Shown: piece after piece, positions 7,818 through 14,983 of the stretch
How positions within the stretch are numbered: position 1 is the first letter of the stretch
Layout of the letters: the number at the start of each line of letters is the position of its first letter
From: Actinomycetota bacterium
Lineage (GTDB): Bacteria > Actinomycetota > Acidimicrobiia > Spongiisociales > ZC4RG35
DNA: 19,935 nucleotides
Reading direction: 5' to 3'
NCBI GenBank assembly: GCA_022615295.1
Contig: JAKEHF010000022.1
Span: forward strand, 1-19,935
The notes under the pieces: generated by a model
Seen by the model: the letters and a program-made list of their open reading frames with translations, nothing else
Told to the model about the DNA's origin: nothing
The model's database searches: none
Position numbers and translations under genes: made by a program

Positions 7818-7823
7818 TACCCT
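7818..7823 (+). promoter_or_regulatory. Leaderless-type -10 (TACCCT) of tdk
   Basis: TACCCT fits TANNNT and ends eight bases before ATG 7832, so transcription would begin at or next to the A of the start codon. No Shine-Dalgarno is present. The hexamer is embedded in the 8-bp palindrome GGGTACCC (7815-7822). Confidence 0.45.
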
Positions 7824-7831
7824 CGCCGTCC

Positions 7832-8422
7832 ATGATGCGTCGCCACAACGAGGGGTGGGTCGAGGTGATCTGTGGCCCAATGTTCTCCGGGAAGAGCGAG
7901 GAGCTGATCCGTCGCGTCACCCGCTCCAAGATCGCACGAATCCCGGTCCAGGTGTTCAAGCCGATGATGGACAACCGTTATGCGGACACGGAGGTGGTCT
8001 CCCACTCCGCCCTCAAGGTGGAGGCGATACCGGTGGACGACTCGACACAATTGCTGCGGGCCATCCACGACTCCACCCGCGTCATCGGCATCGACGAGGG
8101 GCAGTTCTTCGACGACGGGCTCGTCGAGATCGTCGACAACCTGGCCGCCACCGGGCTCCAGGTGATCGTCGCCGGTCTCGACACGGACTATCTCCGGCGT
8201 CCCTTCGAGCCGATCCCCAGTCTCAGCGACCGCGCCGAGTACGTGACCAAGATGCTGGCGGTCTGTCATCGATGCGGGGGCCCCGCTCTCTACACCCAGA
8301 GGATCGTTCAGTCCGACGATCTGGTCGTCCTCGGCGCCCAGGACGCCTACGAGGCGAGATGCCGGATGTGCTACGACCCGGGAGAGCCAGAGCAGACCAG
8401 GCTCGCCATCGATGGTGGCTAG
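7832..8422 (+). CDS. tdk: Thymidine kinase, TK1 type
   Basis: The enzyme phosphorylates thymidine to dTMP in the salvage pathway. The 196-residue product has a P-loop GPMFSGKS (15-22), the Walker-B/active-site segment DEGQFF (88-93, with Glu89 the expected catalytic base), the lasso-domain region, and a structural zinc site formed by Cys145, Cys148, Cys177 and Cys180 (CHRC ... CRMC). The length is normal. Two adjacent ATGs (7832 and 7835) are possible. 7832 is preferred because TACCCT lies exactly eight bases upstream and would give a leaderless message. It sits between the elongation operon and rne and is related to neither, so it is probably transcribed independently. Confidence 0.94.
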   Translation: MMRRHNEGWVEVICGPMFSGKSEELIRRVTRSKIARIPVQVFKPMMDNRYADTEVVSHSALKVEAIPVDDSTQLLRAIHDSTRVIGIDEGQFFDDGLVEIVDNLAATGLQVIVAGLDTDYLRRPFEPIPSLSDRAEYVTKMLAVCHRCGGPALYTQRIVQSDDLVVLGAQDAYEARCRMCYDPGEPEQTRLAIDGG

Positions 8423-8441
8423 ATCAGCGTCCACATCCTGG

Positions 8442-8447
8442 TAAACT
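8442..8447 (+). promoter_or_regulatory. Possible -10 (TAAACT) for the rne leader
   Basis: TAAACT lies just after the tdk stop. No good -35 is seen 16-18 bp upstream. If used, transcription would start near 8454 and give rne a leader of about 209 bases. This is a single-motif call. Confidence 0.35.
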
Positions 8448-8662
8448 GCCGGGGTCCGGCGGACGCCGCACATCCATGTCTCCCAGCCGAGAGAGTGTCG
8501 TGGTGAGTTCACCACACCGGTCACGACCCGTGACCCGCGCCAGCCAGTACCCGGCCCGCCTCATCAGGAGGGGGACACCACAACGTCCGTCGGAGCCTGT
8601 ACTCGCAGACGTCATCCCACCAGGTAGGGGATGGCGCCCATCATCTAGAGGAGTGACATCAC
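8448..8662 (+). promoter_or_regulatory. Structured 5' leader of the RNase E/G gene, with Shine-Dalgarno
   Basis: This 215-base stretch has no convincing gene. It contains three inverted repeats: GCCGG/CCGGC (8448-8460), GTGGTGA-GT-TCACCAC (8500-8515) and GGTCACG-ACC-CGTGACC (8519-8535). The last two are perfect 7-bp arms only three bases apart. It ends with a good Shine-Dalgarno, AGAGGAG (8647-8653), nine bases before ATG 8663. In Escherichia coli the rne leader folds into hairpins through which RNase E controls its own mRNA. A similar job here is an inference from position and structure only. Confidence 0.5.
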
Positions 8663-10207
8663 ATGGCTCTGTTCCGAAAGAAGGGCCCGGAGATCGTTCG
8701 GATCTCCACCACAGGGGGAAAGGTCGAAGAGCGTAAGACGCTCAACGTAAGGGGGCAGAAGGTCGAGGTGCGCCGTCTCGAGGCGGCGCCCGACAAGACG
8801 AGGACCGAGAAGCGCCAGCGGGGCAGGTCACAGCCGACGGTCAAAGCGAAGAATGGTCTCGCCACCTCCCGCAACCATTCGAGACGACCCGTCGACGACG
8901 AGATCATCGTCCCGGTCGAGTCCGCCAGGAAGCAGATGCTGGTGAGCGTCAGCCGAGGTCAGACCCAGATCGTGATGCTGGAGGGTCCGGTGCTGGTCGA
9001 GCACTACGTCGCCCGGGAGGACTCCGGCGCCGTGGCGGGGAACATCTATCTGGCGGTCACCCGAAACGTGCTTCCCGGCATGGAGGCCGCCTTCCTCGAC
9101 TTCGGGGCCTCCAAGAACGGCGTCCTCTACGCCTCCGATGTCGCCGCCCAGAGTGACAACGGCCGCGCCCAGAAGCGGATCGAGCAGGTGCTCAAGGAGG
9201 GGGACCAGGTCCTGGTCCAGGTGACGAAGGACGCTATGGGAGCCAAGGGGGCGCGTCTGACCGGGGTACCCTCGTTGCCCGGCCGCTACCTCGTGCTCGT
9301 TCCCGACTCCGACAACATCGGGATATCCCGTCGTCTCCCCGACGAGGACCGGGCCCGGCTCCGGGACGTCATAAACACCGTGCGTCCTCCGGGCTTCGGA
9401 GTCATCGTCAGGACCGCGGCCCAATACGCCGCCGCCGAGGAGATCGCTGCCGACATCTCACGTCTGGTCAAGGGTTGGGAGCGCATACGTGAGGAGGCGG
9501 CCGCCGGTGGAGCTCCTCGGCTAATCCATGAGGAGCCGGAGTTGCTGATCAAGGTGATCCGTGAGCACTTCACCGCCGACTTCCGCAAGCTCCTCATCGA
9601 CGACCGCCGGGCATACGAGACGGTGGTCGGCTATCTGCAGGGCACCGCCCCCGACCTGGTCTCCAAGGTCCAGCACTATGGGGACGCCATACCGCTCTTC
9701 GACCGCTATCACGTCGACGACCAGCTCAAGAAGGCCCTCGACCGGAAGGTTTACCTCCCCTCGGGGGGCCATCTGGTGATCGACCGAACCGAGGCCCTCA
9801 CCGTCATCGACGTGAACACCGGGAAGTTCGTCGGGTCGAGCACCCTCGAGGACACGGTTCTCCAGAACAACCTGGAGGCGGCCGAGGAGATCGGTCGTCA
9901 GCTCCGGCTGCGCGACATCGGCGGCATCATCGTCATCGACTTCATCGACATGGAGTCGACGGAGAACCAGCAGCAGGTGCTGCGTCGGCTCAAGGAGACC
10001 TTGGCCCGGGACAAGACCCGGACCCAGGTCTTCGAGGTGTCGAACCTGGGTCTTGTCGAGATGACCCGCAAGAACGTCTCGGCGGGTCTCCTCGAGCAGT
10101 TCTCCCACAAGTGCGAGCACTGTGCCGGGCGTGGGGTGATCATCGACGAGTCGTTCCGGCCACATGCCGCTCCGGTCGACTCGGTCGCCGCCGAGGTGGA
10201 AGTGTGA
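8663..10207 (+). CDS. rne: Ribonuclease E/G family endoribonuclease (compact form)
   Basis: This endonuclease cuts single-stranded AU-rich RNA in rRNA maturation and mRNA decay. Its 514 residues start with a basic, probably disordered segment (1-80, rich in Arg and Lys). An S1-like RNA-binding domain follows (about 123-200, with GNIYLAVTRNVLPGMEAAFLDFG), then the DNase I-like catalytic core with magnesium ligands in VIDVNTGK (Asp383) and IIVIDFIDM (Asp426). A CEHC zinc-link motif (Cys484, Cys487) joins dimers. The start has a clear Shine-Dalgarno. Actinobacterial RNase E homologues such as those of Streptomyces and Mycobacterium are much longer, with extensions around the core. This one has little beyond it, so rng is an equally defensible symbol. 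The position before rplU-rpmA-obgE is conserved in actinobacteria. Confidence 0.92.
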   Translation: MALFRKKGPEIVRISTTGGKVEERKTLNVRGQKVEVRRLEAAPDKTRTEKRQRGRSQPTVKAKNGLATSRNHSRRPVDDEIIVPVESARKQMLVSVSRGQTQIVMLEGPVLVEHYVAREDSGAVAGNIYLAVTRNVLPGMEAAFLDFGASKNGVLYASDVAAQSDNGRAQKRIEQVLKEGDQVLVQVTKDAMGAKGARLTGVPSLPGRYLVLVPDSDNIGISRRLPDEDRARLRDVINTVRPPGFGVIVRTAAQYAAAEEIAADISRLVKGWERIREEAAAGGAPRLIHEEPELLIKVIREHFTADFRKLLIDDRRAYETVVGYLQGTAPDLVSKVQHYGDAIPLFDRYHVDDQLKKALDRKVYLPSGGHLVIDRTEALTVIDVNTGKFVGSSTLEDTVLQNNLEAAEEIGRQLRLRDIGGIIVIDFIDMESTENQQQVLRRLKETLARDKTRTQVFEVSNLGLVEMTRKNVSAGLLEQFSHKCEHCAGRGVIIDESFRPHAAPVDSVAAEVEV

Positions 10208-10234
10208 GCCCCGTCTGGCCCCTTCCCGGGTCGC

Positions 10235-10262
10235 TTGCCGAAGCCGGGGGAGTCGGTATCAT
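10235..10262 (+). promoter_or_regulatory. rplU promoter: TTGCCG, 16 bp, TATCAT
   Basis: TTGCCG (10235-10240) matches the -35 consensus at four of six positions, and TATCAT (10257-10262) matches the -10 at five of six. The 16-bp spacing is acceptable. A start near 10269 gives a leader of about 27 bases carrying AGAGG (10283-10287), eight bases before GTG 10296. This is the best-formed two-element promoter in the window and fits a ribosomal-protein operon. Confidence 0.65.
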
Positions 10263-10295
10263 CGGACTGTCCCAGACGCCCCAGAGGTCTTACTC

Positions 10296-10655
10296 GTGTA
10301 CGCCATAATCCGCGCCGGCGGCAAGCAAGCCAAGGTCAGCTCCGGCGACGTCATCGAGATCGAGAAGGTCAGGAGCGATGGCGATGAGCTCGTATTCACA
10401 CCGCTACTCGTCGTCGACGACAAGGGGAACTCGGTGTCGGATCGGGCGACCCTGGAGAAGGCCAAGGTCAAGGCGAAGATCCTCGGCGAGACCGCCGGGC
10501 CCAAGGTCGACATCTTCAAGTACAAGGCCAAGACCGGATACCGTCGTCGGCAGGGCCACCGTCAGAGATACACCAGGATCGAGATAACGACGATCGATCT
10601 CCCCAAGGCGCGGGCCACCAAGAAGACCGCCCCCGCGGTGAGCGAGGAGGAGTAG
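10296..10655 (+). CDS. rplU: 50S ribosomal protein L21
   Basis: L21 binds 23S rRNA in the large subunit. The 119-residue product begins MYAIIRAGGKQAKV, the standard L21 N-terminus, and contains the typical C-terminal segment KYKAKTGYRRRQGHRQRYTRIEI. An acidic/basic tail of about 20 residues (LPKARATKKTAPAVSEEE) extends past the usual end, as in several actinobacterial L21 proteins. The start is GTG 10296, not the longer frame reaching back to 10164, because the family N-terminus and an AGAGG eight bases upstream both point there. The last codons (GGAGGAG, 10646-10652) double as the Shine-Dalgarno of rpmA. Confidence 0.96.
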   Translation: MYAIIRAGGKQAKVSSGDVIEIEKVRSDGDELVFTPLLVVDDKGNSVSDRATLEKAKVKAKILGETAGPKVDIFKYKAKTGYRRRQGHRQRYTRIEITTIDLPKARATKKTAPAVSEEE

Positions 10656-10660
10656 GGATC

Positions 10661-10912
10661 ATGTCAAAGACCAAGGCAGGCGGGTCCTCGAAGAACGGCC
10701 GGGAGTCCGCGGCCCAGCGTCTCGGGGTGAAGGTCTTCGACGGTCAGTTCGTCGATGCCGGAGCCATCATCGTTCGTCAGCGCGGCACCAGGATCCATCC
10801 CGGTGACAACGTGGGCAGGGGAAAGGACGACACCCTGTTCGCCACCGCACCGGGAACCGTGAAGTTCGGTGCCCGAGCAAACCGTCGTCTCGTCTCGGTC
10901 ATACCCGAATAG
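10661..10912 (+). CDS. rpmA: 50S ribosomal protein L27
   Basis: L27 reaches toward the peptidyl-transferase centre with its basic N-terminal tail. The 83-residue product has the diagnostic KAGGSSKNGRESAAQRLGVK start and the GTRIHPGDNVGRGKDDTLFA core. ATG 10661 has GGAGGAG eight bases upstream, lying inside the end of rplU, so L21 and L27 translation are likely coupled. No N-terminal cleavage extension of the Firmicutes type is present. The stop codon TAG (10910-10912) forms the first three bases of a TAGCTT hexamer that could serve obgE as a -10. Confidence 0.97.
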   Translation: MSKTKAGGSSKNGRESAAQRLGVKVFDGQFVDAGAIIVRQRGTRIHPGDNVGRGKDDTLFATAPGTVKFGARANRRLVSVIPE

Positions 10913-10915
10913 CTT
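10910..10915 (+). promoter_or_regulatory. Leaderless-type -10 (TAGCTT) of obgE
   Basis: TAGCTT fits TANNNT and ends eight bases before GTG 10924, which has no Shine-Dalgarno. It overlaps the rpmA stop codon. obgE may also be read from the rplU promoter, so this would be an internal start site. Confidence 0.35.
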
Positions 10916-10923
10916 CACCGGTC

Positions 10924-12156
10924 GTGTTCATCGACCGGGTCCGGGTCCATCTGCGCGCCGGTGACGGGGGCGCCGGGGTCGCCGCCTTTGCCCGGATGCG
11001 TGGGAAGCCGAAAGGCAGGCCCAACGGTGGCAACGGGGGGCATGGGGGGTCGGTGATCCTCCGGGCGGATCCGTCGGTGGCGACCCTGCTCCGCTATCAG
11101 CGGGCCACCCATCACACCGCTTCACCCGGCACTCATGGCGAGGGGGATCTCCGGAACGGGCGGGCCGGGGAGGATATGGTCCTCCCCGTTCCCTTGGGCA
11201 CCATGGTCTTCGACGACACGGGTCTGCTCCTTGCAGACCTCGTTGATCCTGGTCAGGAGGTCACGGTCCTCAAGGGGGGGAGGGGTGGTCTGGGCAACGC
11301 CGCTTTCGTCACCCCAGCCAACAGGGCGCCCGGCATAGCGGAGCAAGGGGAGTACGGGGCGTCGGCCTGGTTCACCCTGGAGCTCAAGCTGCTCGCCGAC
11401 GCCGCCCTGGTCGGCTTTCCCAATGCGGGCAAGTCGTCTCTCATCGCCCGGGTGTCGGCGGCTCGTCCCAAGATCGCCGACTACCCCTTCACCACCCTCG
11501 AGCCCAACCTCGGGGTGGTCAGCCTCGCCGGACGGGAGCTCGTGCTGGCCGATATCCCCGGTCTGATCGAGGGCGCCGCCGAGGGGAGGGGGCTGGGTCT
11601 GGAGTTCCTCCGCCACACAGAGCGCGCCCGAGTGCTGGTCATGGTGCTCGATCCCACCCAGACGCCACCACCCGCCGAGCAGCTCCGGATCCTCGAGGAC
11701 GAAATCGGCCGTTACTCAGCCGAGCTCGCCGCACGCCCGAGGGTGGTCCTCGTCAACAAGAGCGATCTAGTCGACGACCCACCGGACATCCCCGGGGCCC
11801 TCCTCGTCTCGGCCCTGACCGGCGACGGTCTCGACGCCGCCATCCATGCCATCGCCGACCTGGTCGAGGAGACCATCCGCTCCGCCCCGGACCGCAAGGG
11901 CTACGTTCTCCACCGCCCCCTTGGACCCCGTTTCACGGTGAAACGGGAGGGTGAGGCGTGGCGGGTCGAGGGCCGGCTGGCGGAGCGGGCGGTCCGGTTC
12001 GCCGATCTCACGATTCCTGAGGCCGCCGACATGGCGGCCCGTCGTCTCGCCCGTCTCGGCGTCGATGAGGATCTGGCGGCCGCCGGCGCCGCGCCCGGCG
12101 ACGAGGTGCGGATCGGCGAGCTGAGCTTCGAATACACGGTGAACGAGGAGGAATGA
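10924..12156 (+). CDS. obgE: Obg-family GTPase (ribosome assembly / stress)
   Basis: This essential GTPase acts on 50S subunit assembly and couples it to growth and stress signals. The 410-residue protein has three domains. The first is a Gly-rich Obg fold (1-157, with GGNGGHGGSV and GGRGGLGNAAF). The second is a G domain with G1 GFPNAGKS (164-171), switch Thr190/191, G3 DIPG (210-213), G4 NKSD (278-281) and G5 SAL (296-298). The third is the C-terminal OCT domain (about 327-405), found in actinobacteria and some Firmicutes. The GTG start gives MFIDRVRVHLRAGDGGAG, the standard N-terminus. The Obg-fold loop around residues 24-36 is slightly short. In many actinobacteria proB and proA follow; here a MoxR gene does. 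Confidence 0.96.
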   Translation: MFIDRVRVHLRAGDGGAGVAAFARMRGKPKGRPNGGNGGHGGSVILRADPSVATLLRYQRATHHTASPGTHGEGDLRNGRAGEDMVLPVPLGTMVFDDTGLLLADLVDPGQEVTVLKGGRGGLGNAAFVTPANRAPGIAEQGEYGASAWFTLELKLLADAALVGFPNAGKSSLIARVSAARPKIADYPFTTLEPNLGVVSLAGRELVLADIPGLIEGAAEGRGLGLEFLRHTERARVLVMVLDPTQTPPPAEQLRILEDEIGRYSAELAARPRVVLVNKSDLVDDPPDIPGALLVSALTGDGLDAAIHAIADLVEETIRSAPDRKGYVLHRPLGPRFTVKREGEAWRVEGRLAERAVRFADLTIPEAADMAARRLARLGVDEDLAAAGAAPGDEVRIGELSFEYTVNEEE

Positions 12157-12163
12157 CCGTTCT

Positions 12164-12203
12164 GTGAAGATCTTCACGTACATAGCCCCAGTAGATCTTC
12201 ACG
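12164..12203 (+). promoter_or_regulatory. Candidate operator: perfect 14-bp palindrome plus partial direct copy
   Basis: GTGAAGATCTTCAC (12164-12177) is a perfect palindrome. Its right side with the next base, AGATCTTCACG (12168-12178), recurs exactly at 12193-12203, a 25-bp period. The left half of the second copy is degenerate. No T-run follows, so a terminator is unlikely. The second copy ends 35 bases before the presumed -10 of the MoxR gene, a position suited to a regulator. The regulator is unknown. Confidence 0.5.
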
Positions 12204-12238
12204 GAATGGGGGTTGGGGTCGATCGTCGGTGGTGTCCG

Positions 12239-12244
12239 TAGACT
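12239..12244 (+). promoter_or_regulatory. Leaderless-type -10 (TAGACT) of the MoxR gene
   Basis: TAGACT fits TANNNT and is followed by seven bases and then ATG 12252, so the transcript would begin at the start codon. No Shine-Dalgarno is seen. Confidence 0.5.
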
Positions 12245-12251
12245 GTCGGCG

Positions 12252-13115
12252 ATGTCCCTCGACAGTCCCCAGGAGGTGGCCGGAGCCCTGCGCGCCGCCA
12301 GCTACCTCCCCGACGCCAGGATCGCCCAGGTCGTGTTTCTGGCCGCCCGGCTCGACAAACCGGTCCTGGTCGAGGGTCCGGCAGGTGTCGGGAAGACCGA
12401 GCTGGCCAAGGCGATGGCGGCGGTCACCGAACGCCGGCTCATCCGTCTCCAGTGCTACGAGGGTCTCGACGAGGCCAAGGCCCTCTACGAGTGGAACTAC
12501 AAGAAGCAACTTCTCCGGATCCAGGCGGACGCCGACCACGACTGGGACACGATCAGCCACGACATCTTCTCGGAGGATTTCCTCCTCACCAGACCCCTCC
12601 TCGAGGCCATACGCTCCACCGACCCGGTGGTGCTCCTCATCGACGAGGTCGACCGGGTGGAGGTCGAGACCGAGGCGTTGCTTCTCGAGGTCCTATCGGA
12701 CTTCCAGGTGTCGATTCCCGAGCTGGGGACGATGACCGCGGTGACCCGTCCCATGGTCTTCCTGACCTCGAACAACACCCGAGAGCTGAGCGAGGCACTG
12801 AAGCGGAGATGTCTCTTCCTCCACATCGACTACCCCGACCCGGCGAGGGAGACGGAGATCCTCAAAGCCAGGGTCCCCGGTCTCTCCGACCATCTCGCCG
12901 ACCAAGTGGCCAGGGTGGCTCGTTCGATCCGGAGTCTCGACCTCAAGAAGGCCCCTTCGGTCTCGGAGACGATCGACTGGGCGAGGACGCTGATTGCCCT
13001 GTCGGTGGAGGAGGTCGACGAGGAGGTCCTCGGTGACACCTTCCACGTCCTCCTCAAGTATCAGGTCGACATAGAGAGGGCGGCCAAGGAGCTGACCTCC
13101 AACCCGGCCCGCTGA
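12252..13115 (+). CDS. MoxR-family AAA+ ATPase, CoxD-like
   Basis: MoxR ATPases act as chaperones that mature metalloenzymes together with a VWA partner. CoxD of Oligotropha carboxidovorans does this for the Mo/Cu centre of CO dehydrogenase. The 287-residue protein has Walker A GPAGVGKT (42-49), Walker B VLLIDE (127-132), sensor-1 Asn174/175 in LTSNNTRELS, and arginine-finger residues at KRRC (184-187). The segment ALYEWNYKKQLLRI (78-90) is characteristic of the CoxD branch. ATG 12252 is chosen over the upstream frame opening at 12213 because family similarity begins there and a TAGACT lies seven bases before it. The VWA gene starts two bases after its stop, so the two form one unit. Confidence 0.9.
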   Translation: MSLDSPQEVAGALRAASYLPDARIAQVVFLAARLDKPVLVEGPAGVGKTELAKAMAAVTERRLIRLQCYEGLDEAKALYEWNYKKQLLRIQADADHDWDTISHDIFSEDFLLTRPLLEAIRSTDPVVLLIDEVDRVEVETEALLLEVLSDFQVSIPELGTMTAVTRPMVFLTSNNTRELSEALKRRCLFLHIDYPDPARETEILKARVPGLSDHLADQVARVARSIRSLDLKKAPSVSETIDWARTLIALSVEEVDEEVLGDTFHVLLKYQVDIERAAKELTSNPAR

Positions 13116-13117
13116 GC

Positions 13118-14539
13118 ATGCTCCGGGTGGTCACCGGGTTCATCGACGAGCTGAGGCACTCCGGAGTGCCAGTGTCGATGGTGGAGACCCTCGACGCGAT
13201 GAGAGCCCTCGAGACCATCGGTCTCACCGACCGGGAGGAGCTGCGGGAGACGCTGCGGGCGACCCTGGTCAAGAACCTGAGACACGAGCGGGCCTTCGAT
13301 ACCGCCTTCGACGTGTACTTCTCGACCCTGCCCCGGCAGGAGGAGCATGACGACGTTGGGGAGCAGTTCGCCGGCTCCGGTGGCGGCGGCCCCGGCTCGG
13401 GGGGCGGAGACGCCGACCTGGAGGACCTGGTGGCCGCCCTTCTCGACTCCCTCGCCGGGCTCGACGACGAGGCGTTGCGGCGCGCCGTGGGGGAGGCCGT
13501 CAGCCGTCTCGCCGGCATGGAGCCGGGGCGCCCCGTTGGTGGCACCTACTACCTGTACCGCACCATGCGGCGGCTCGACATGGAACGCCTCGAGGAGTTG
13601 CTCATGCAGGCCATGCTCGGCGAGCACGAGGTGACCGAGTTCGAGCGTCGTCTCGTCACAGAGGAGGTGGCTGCTCGTCTCGAGACCCTGCGCGCCGAGA
13701 TCGAGGAGGAGATCAGGCGACGGCTCGTGGCCGACCGGGGGAGGGAGGCTGTGGCTCGGACTTTGCGCCGGCCCTTGGTCGAGGACGTCGACCTGATGCA
13801 CGCCACTGCCTCCGATCTCGCCGAGATGGAGGCCGCAATAGGCCCCCTCACCCGGAAGCTGGCGGCCCGGCTCGCCCGGCGACGGAGGAGACGGTCGGGT
13901 CGTCTCGACTTCCGCCGCACGGTGCGGAGATCCCTCGCCACCGGTGGGGTGCCCGCCGACCCTCAGTTCCGTCATCCCCGACCCCACCGGCCCGAGGTGT
14001 GGCTCCTCTGCGACGTCTCCGGATCGATGGCCACCTTCTCCCGCTTCACCCTCCAGTTCACCCACGCCATGTCAACTCATTTCTCCAAACTGAGGTCGTT
14101 CGCCTTCGTGGACACCATCGACGAGGTGACCGACTTCTTCGGGCCCGGCATCGACTTCGGGTCGGCGGTGGCCCGGATCACCACCGAGGCCGAAGTGGTG
14201 TGGCTCGACGGGCACTCTGACTATGGCAACTCCCTCGAGACGTTCCTGAGCCGTTATGGCCGCCAGATCACCCCCCGCACCACCCTGATCGTCACCGGCG
14301 ACGCCCGCAACAACTATCGACCACCCCGGGACGGTGTTCTCGCCGACATCGCCAAGGCGGCAAGGGCCGTGATCTGGCTCAACCCCGAGCCCCATGCTTA
14401 CTGGGACACCGGGGACTCCACCATGAGCCACTACGCCCGCCATTGCACCTCGGTCCACGAGGTGAGGACCCTTCGCCAGCTGGAGAGATTCGTCGAAGAG
14501 CTCACCCTCCCCACCGCCCGCGGGTCGGGGAATCGTTAA
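13118..14539 (+). CDS. VWA-domain protein, CoxE-like partner of the MoxR ATPase
   Basis: The 473-residue protein has an N-terminal helical region (1-80) and a Gly/Ser linker (85-97). A long charged helical stretch (100-250) and an Arg-rich segment (254-259) follow, leading into GRLDFRRTVRRSLATGG, typical of the CoxE family. The VWA domain runs from about 292. Its MIDAS motif is intact (DVSGS, 299-303, Asp299, Ser301, Ser303) and a second acidic motif TGDARNN (393-399) follows. The C-terminal WLNPEPHAYWDTGD and LRQLERFV segments also fit the MoxR-linked VWA group. Such proteins bind a divalent metal and target the ATPase to its client. The target is not shown here; the CoxL-like enzyme 477 bases downstream is the obvious candidate. 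Confidence 0.88.
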   Translation: MLRVVTGFIDELRHSGVPVSMVETLDAMRALETIGLTDREELRETLRATLVKNLRHERAFDTAFDVYFSTLPRQEEHDDVGEQFAGSGGGGPGSGGGDADLEDLVAALLDSLAGLDDEALRRAVGEAVSRLAGMEPGRPVGGTYYLYRTMRRLDMERLEELLMQAMLGEHEVTEFERRLVTEEVAARLETLRAEIEEEIRRRLVADRGREAVARTLRRPLVEDVDLMHATASDLAEMEAAIGPLTRKLAARLARRRRRRSGRLDFRRTVRRSLATGGVPADPQFRHPRPHRPEVWLLCDVSGSMATFSRFTLQFTHAMSTHFSKLRSFAFVDTIDEVTDFFGPGIDFGSAVARITTEAEVVWLDGHSDYGNSLETFLSRYGRQITPRTTLIVTGDARNNYRPPRDGVLADIAKAARAVIWLNPEPHAYWDTGDSTMSHYARHCTSVHEVRTLRQLERFVEELTLPTARGSGNR

Positions 14540-14565
14540 ACCCCGATGGGCGTATTGCCGATGTA

Positions 14566-14593
14566 GCAGCCAGGCCCACTATTGGCGGGCTGC
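14566..14593 (+). other. Two-step hairpin between the VWA gene and the response regulator
   Basis: GCAGCC (14566-14571) pairs with GGCTGC (14588-14593). Inside it GCC (14574-14576) pairs with GGC (14584-14586) around a 7-base loop, with a small internal bulge. No T-run follows. It may be a U-less terminator of the MoxR-VWA unit or a leader structure. A TTGCCG at 14555-14560, identical to the rplU -35, has only a weak TATTGG 19 bp later. Confidence 0.35.
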
Positions 14594-14612
14594 GGATATC
14601 GAGGTGTATTCA

Positions 14613-14978
14613 ATGGGCTCACGCATTCTCGTGGTTGAGGACTCGGCGGTCATCAGGAGGCTGATCGAGGTCTGTCTCCGCGCCGCCGACCTCGAGATCG
14701 TCACCCGTGACGACGGCAAGAGCGGGCTCCAAGCAGTCGGCACCGAGTCTCCCGACCTCGTCGTGCTGGACATCGGCCTCCCCGGCATGGACGGGTGGGA
14801 GGTGCTCGACCGGATACGACGGGACGAGACCACGAAGAGCATCCCGGTAGTCGTGCTCACGGCACACGCCGAGGAGGAGTCGAGACGGCGCGCCAACGAG
14901 GGCGGAGCCGACGCCTTCGTCACCAAGCCCTTCCAGCCCAACGACTTCAGGTCCACGGTCCTCTCTCTGCTCGAGTGA
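14613..14978 (+). CDS. Stand-alone receiver-domain response regulator (CheY-like)
   Basis: The 121-residue protein is one phospho-receiver domain with no DNA-binding or enzyme output domain. The acidic pair Glu9/Asp10 (VVEDS), phospho-acceptor Asp53 (VVLDIGLPGMDG), Thr83 and Lys105 (TKPFQP) are all present, so it should be phosphorylatable. ATG 14613 has GAGG (14601-14604) eight bases upstream; an in-frame GTG at 14604 would add three residues but would overlap that sequence. No histidine kinase is in the window, so its partner is elsewhere. It may relay to another protein or act through protein contact. It sits between the VWA gene and the CoxL-like gene, separated from each by a hairpin, so membership in one operon is not certain. 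Confidence 0.9.
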   Translation: MGSRILVVEDSAVIRRLIEVCLRAADLEIVTRDDGKSGLQAVGTESPDLVVLDIGLPGMDGWEVLDRIRRDETTKSIPVVVLTAHAEEESRRRANEGGADAFVTKPFQPNDFRSTVLSLLE

Positions 14979-14983
14979 GCTCT

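Noticed and set aside
8476..8736. An 87-codon ORF starting at ATG 8476 in the rne leader and overlapping the rne start
   Set aside because: It has no Shine-Dalgarno or -10 at a useful distance, its composition is Arg/Pro/Ser-rich as expected for an out-of-frame read of GC-rich DNA, and it runs through the leader's inverted repeats.
12164..12177. Palindrome after obgE as a transcription terminator
   Set aside because: The palindrome is only half GC with no spare bases for a stable loop, and no T-run follows. An operator is more plausible.
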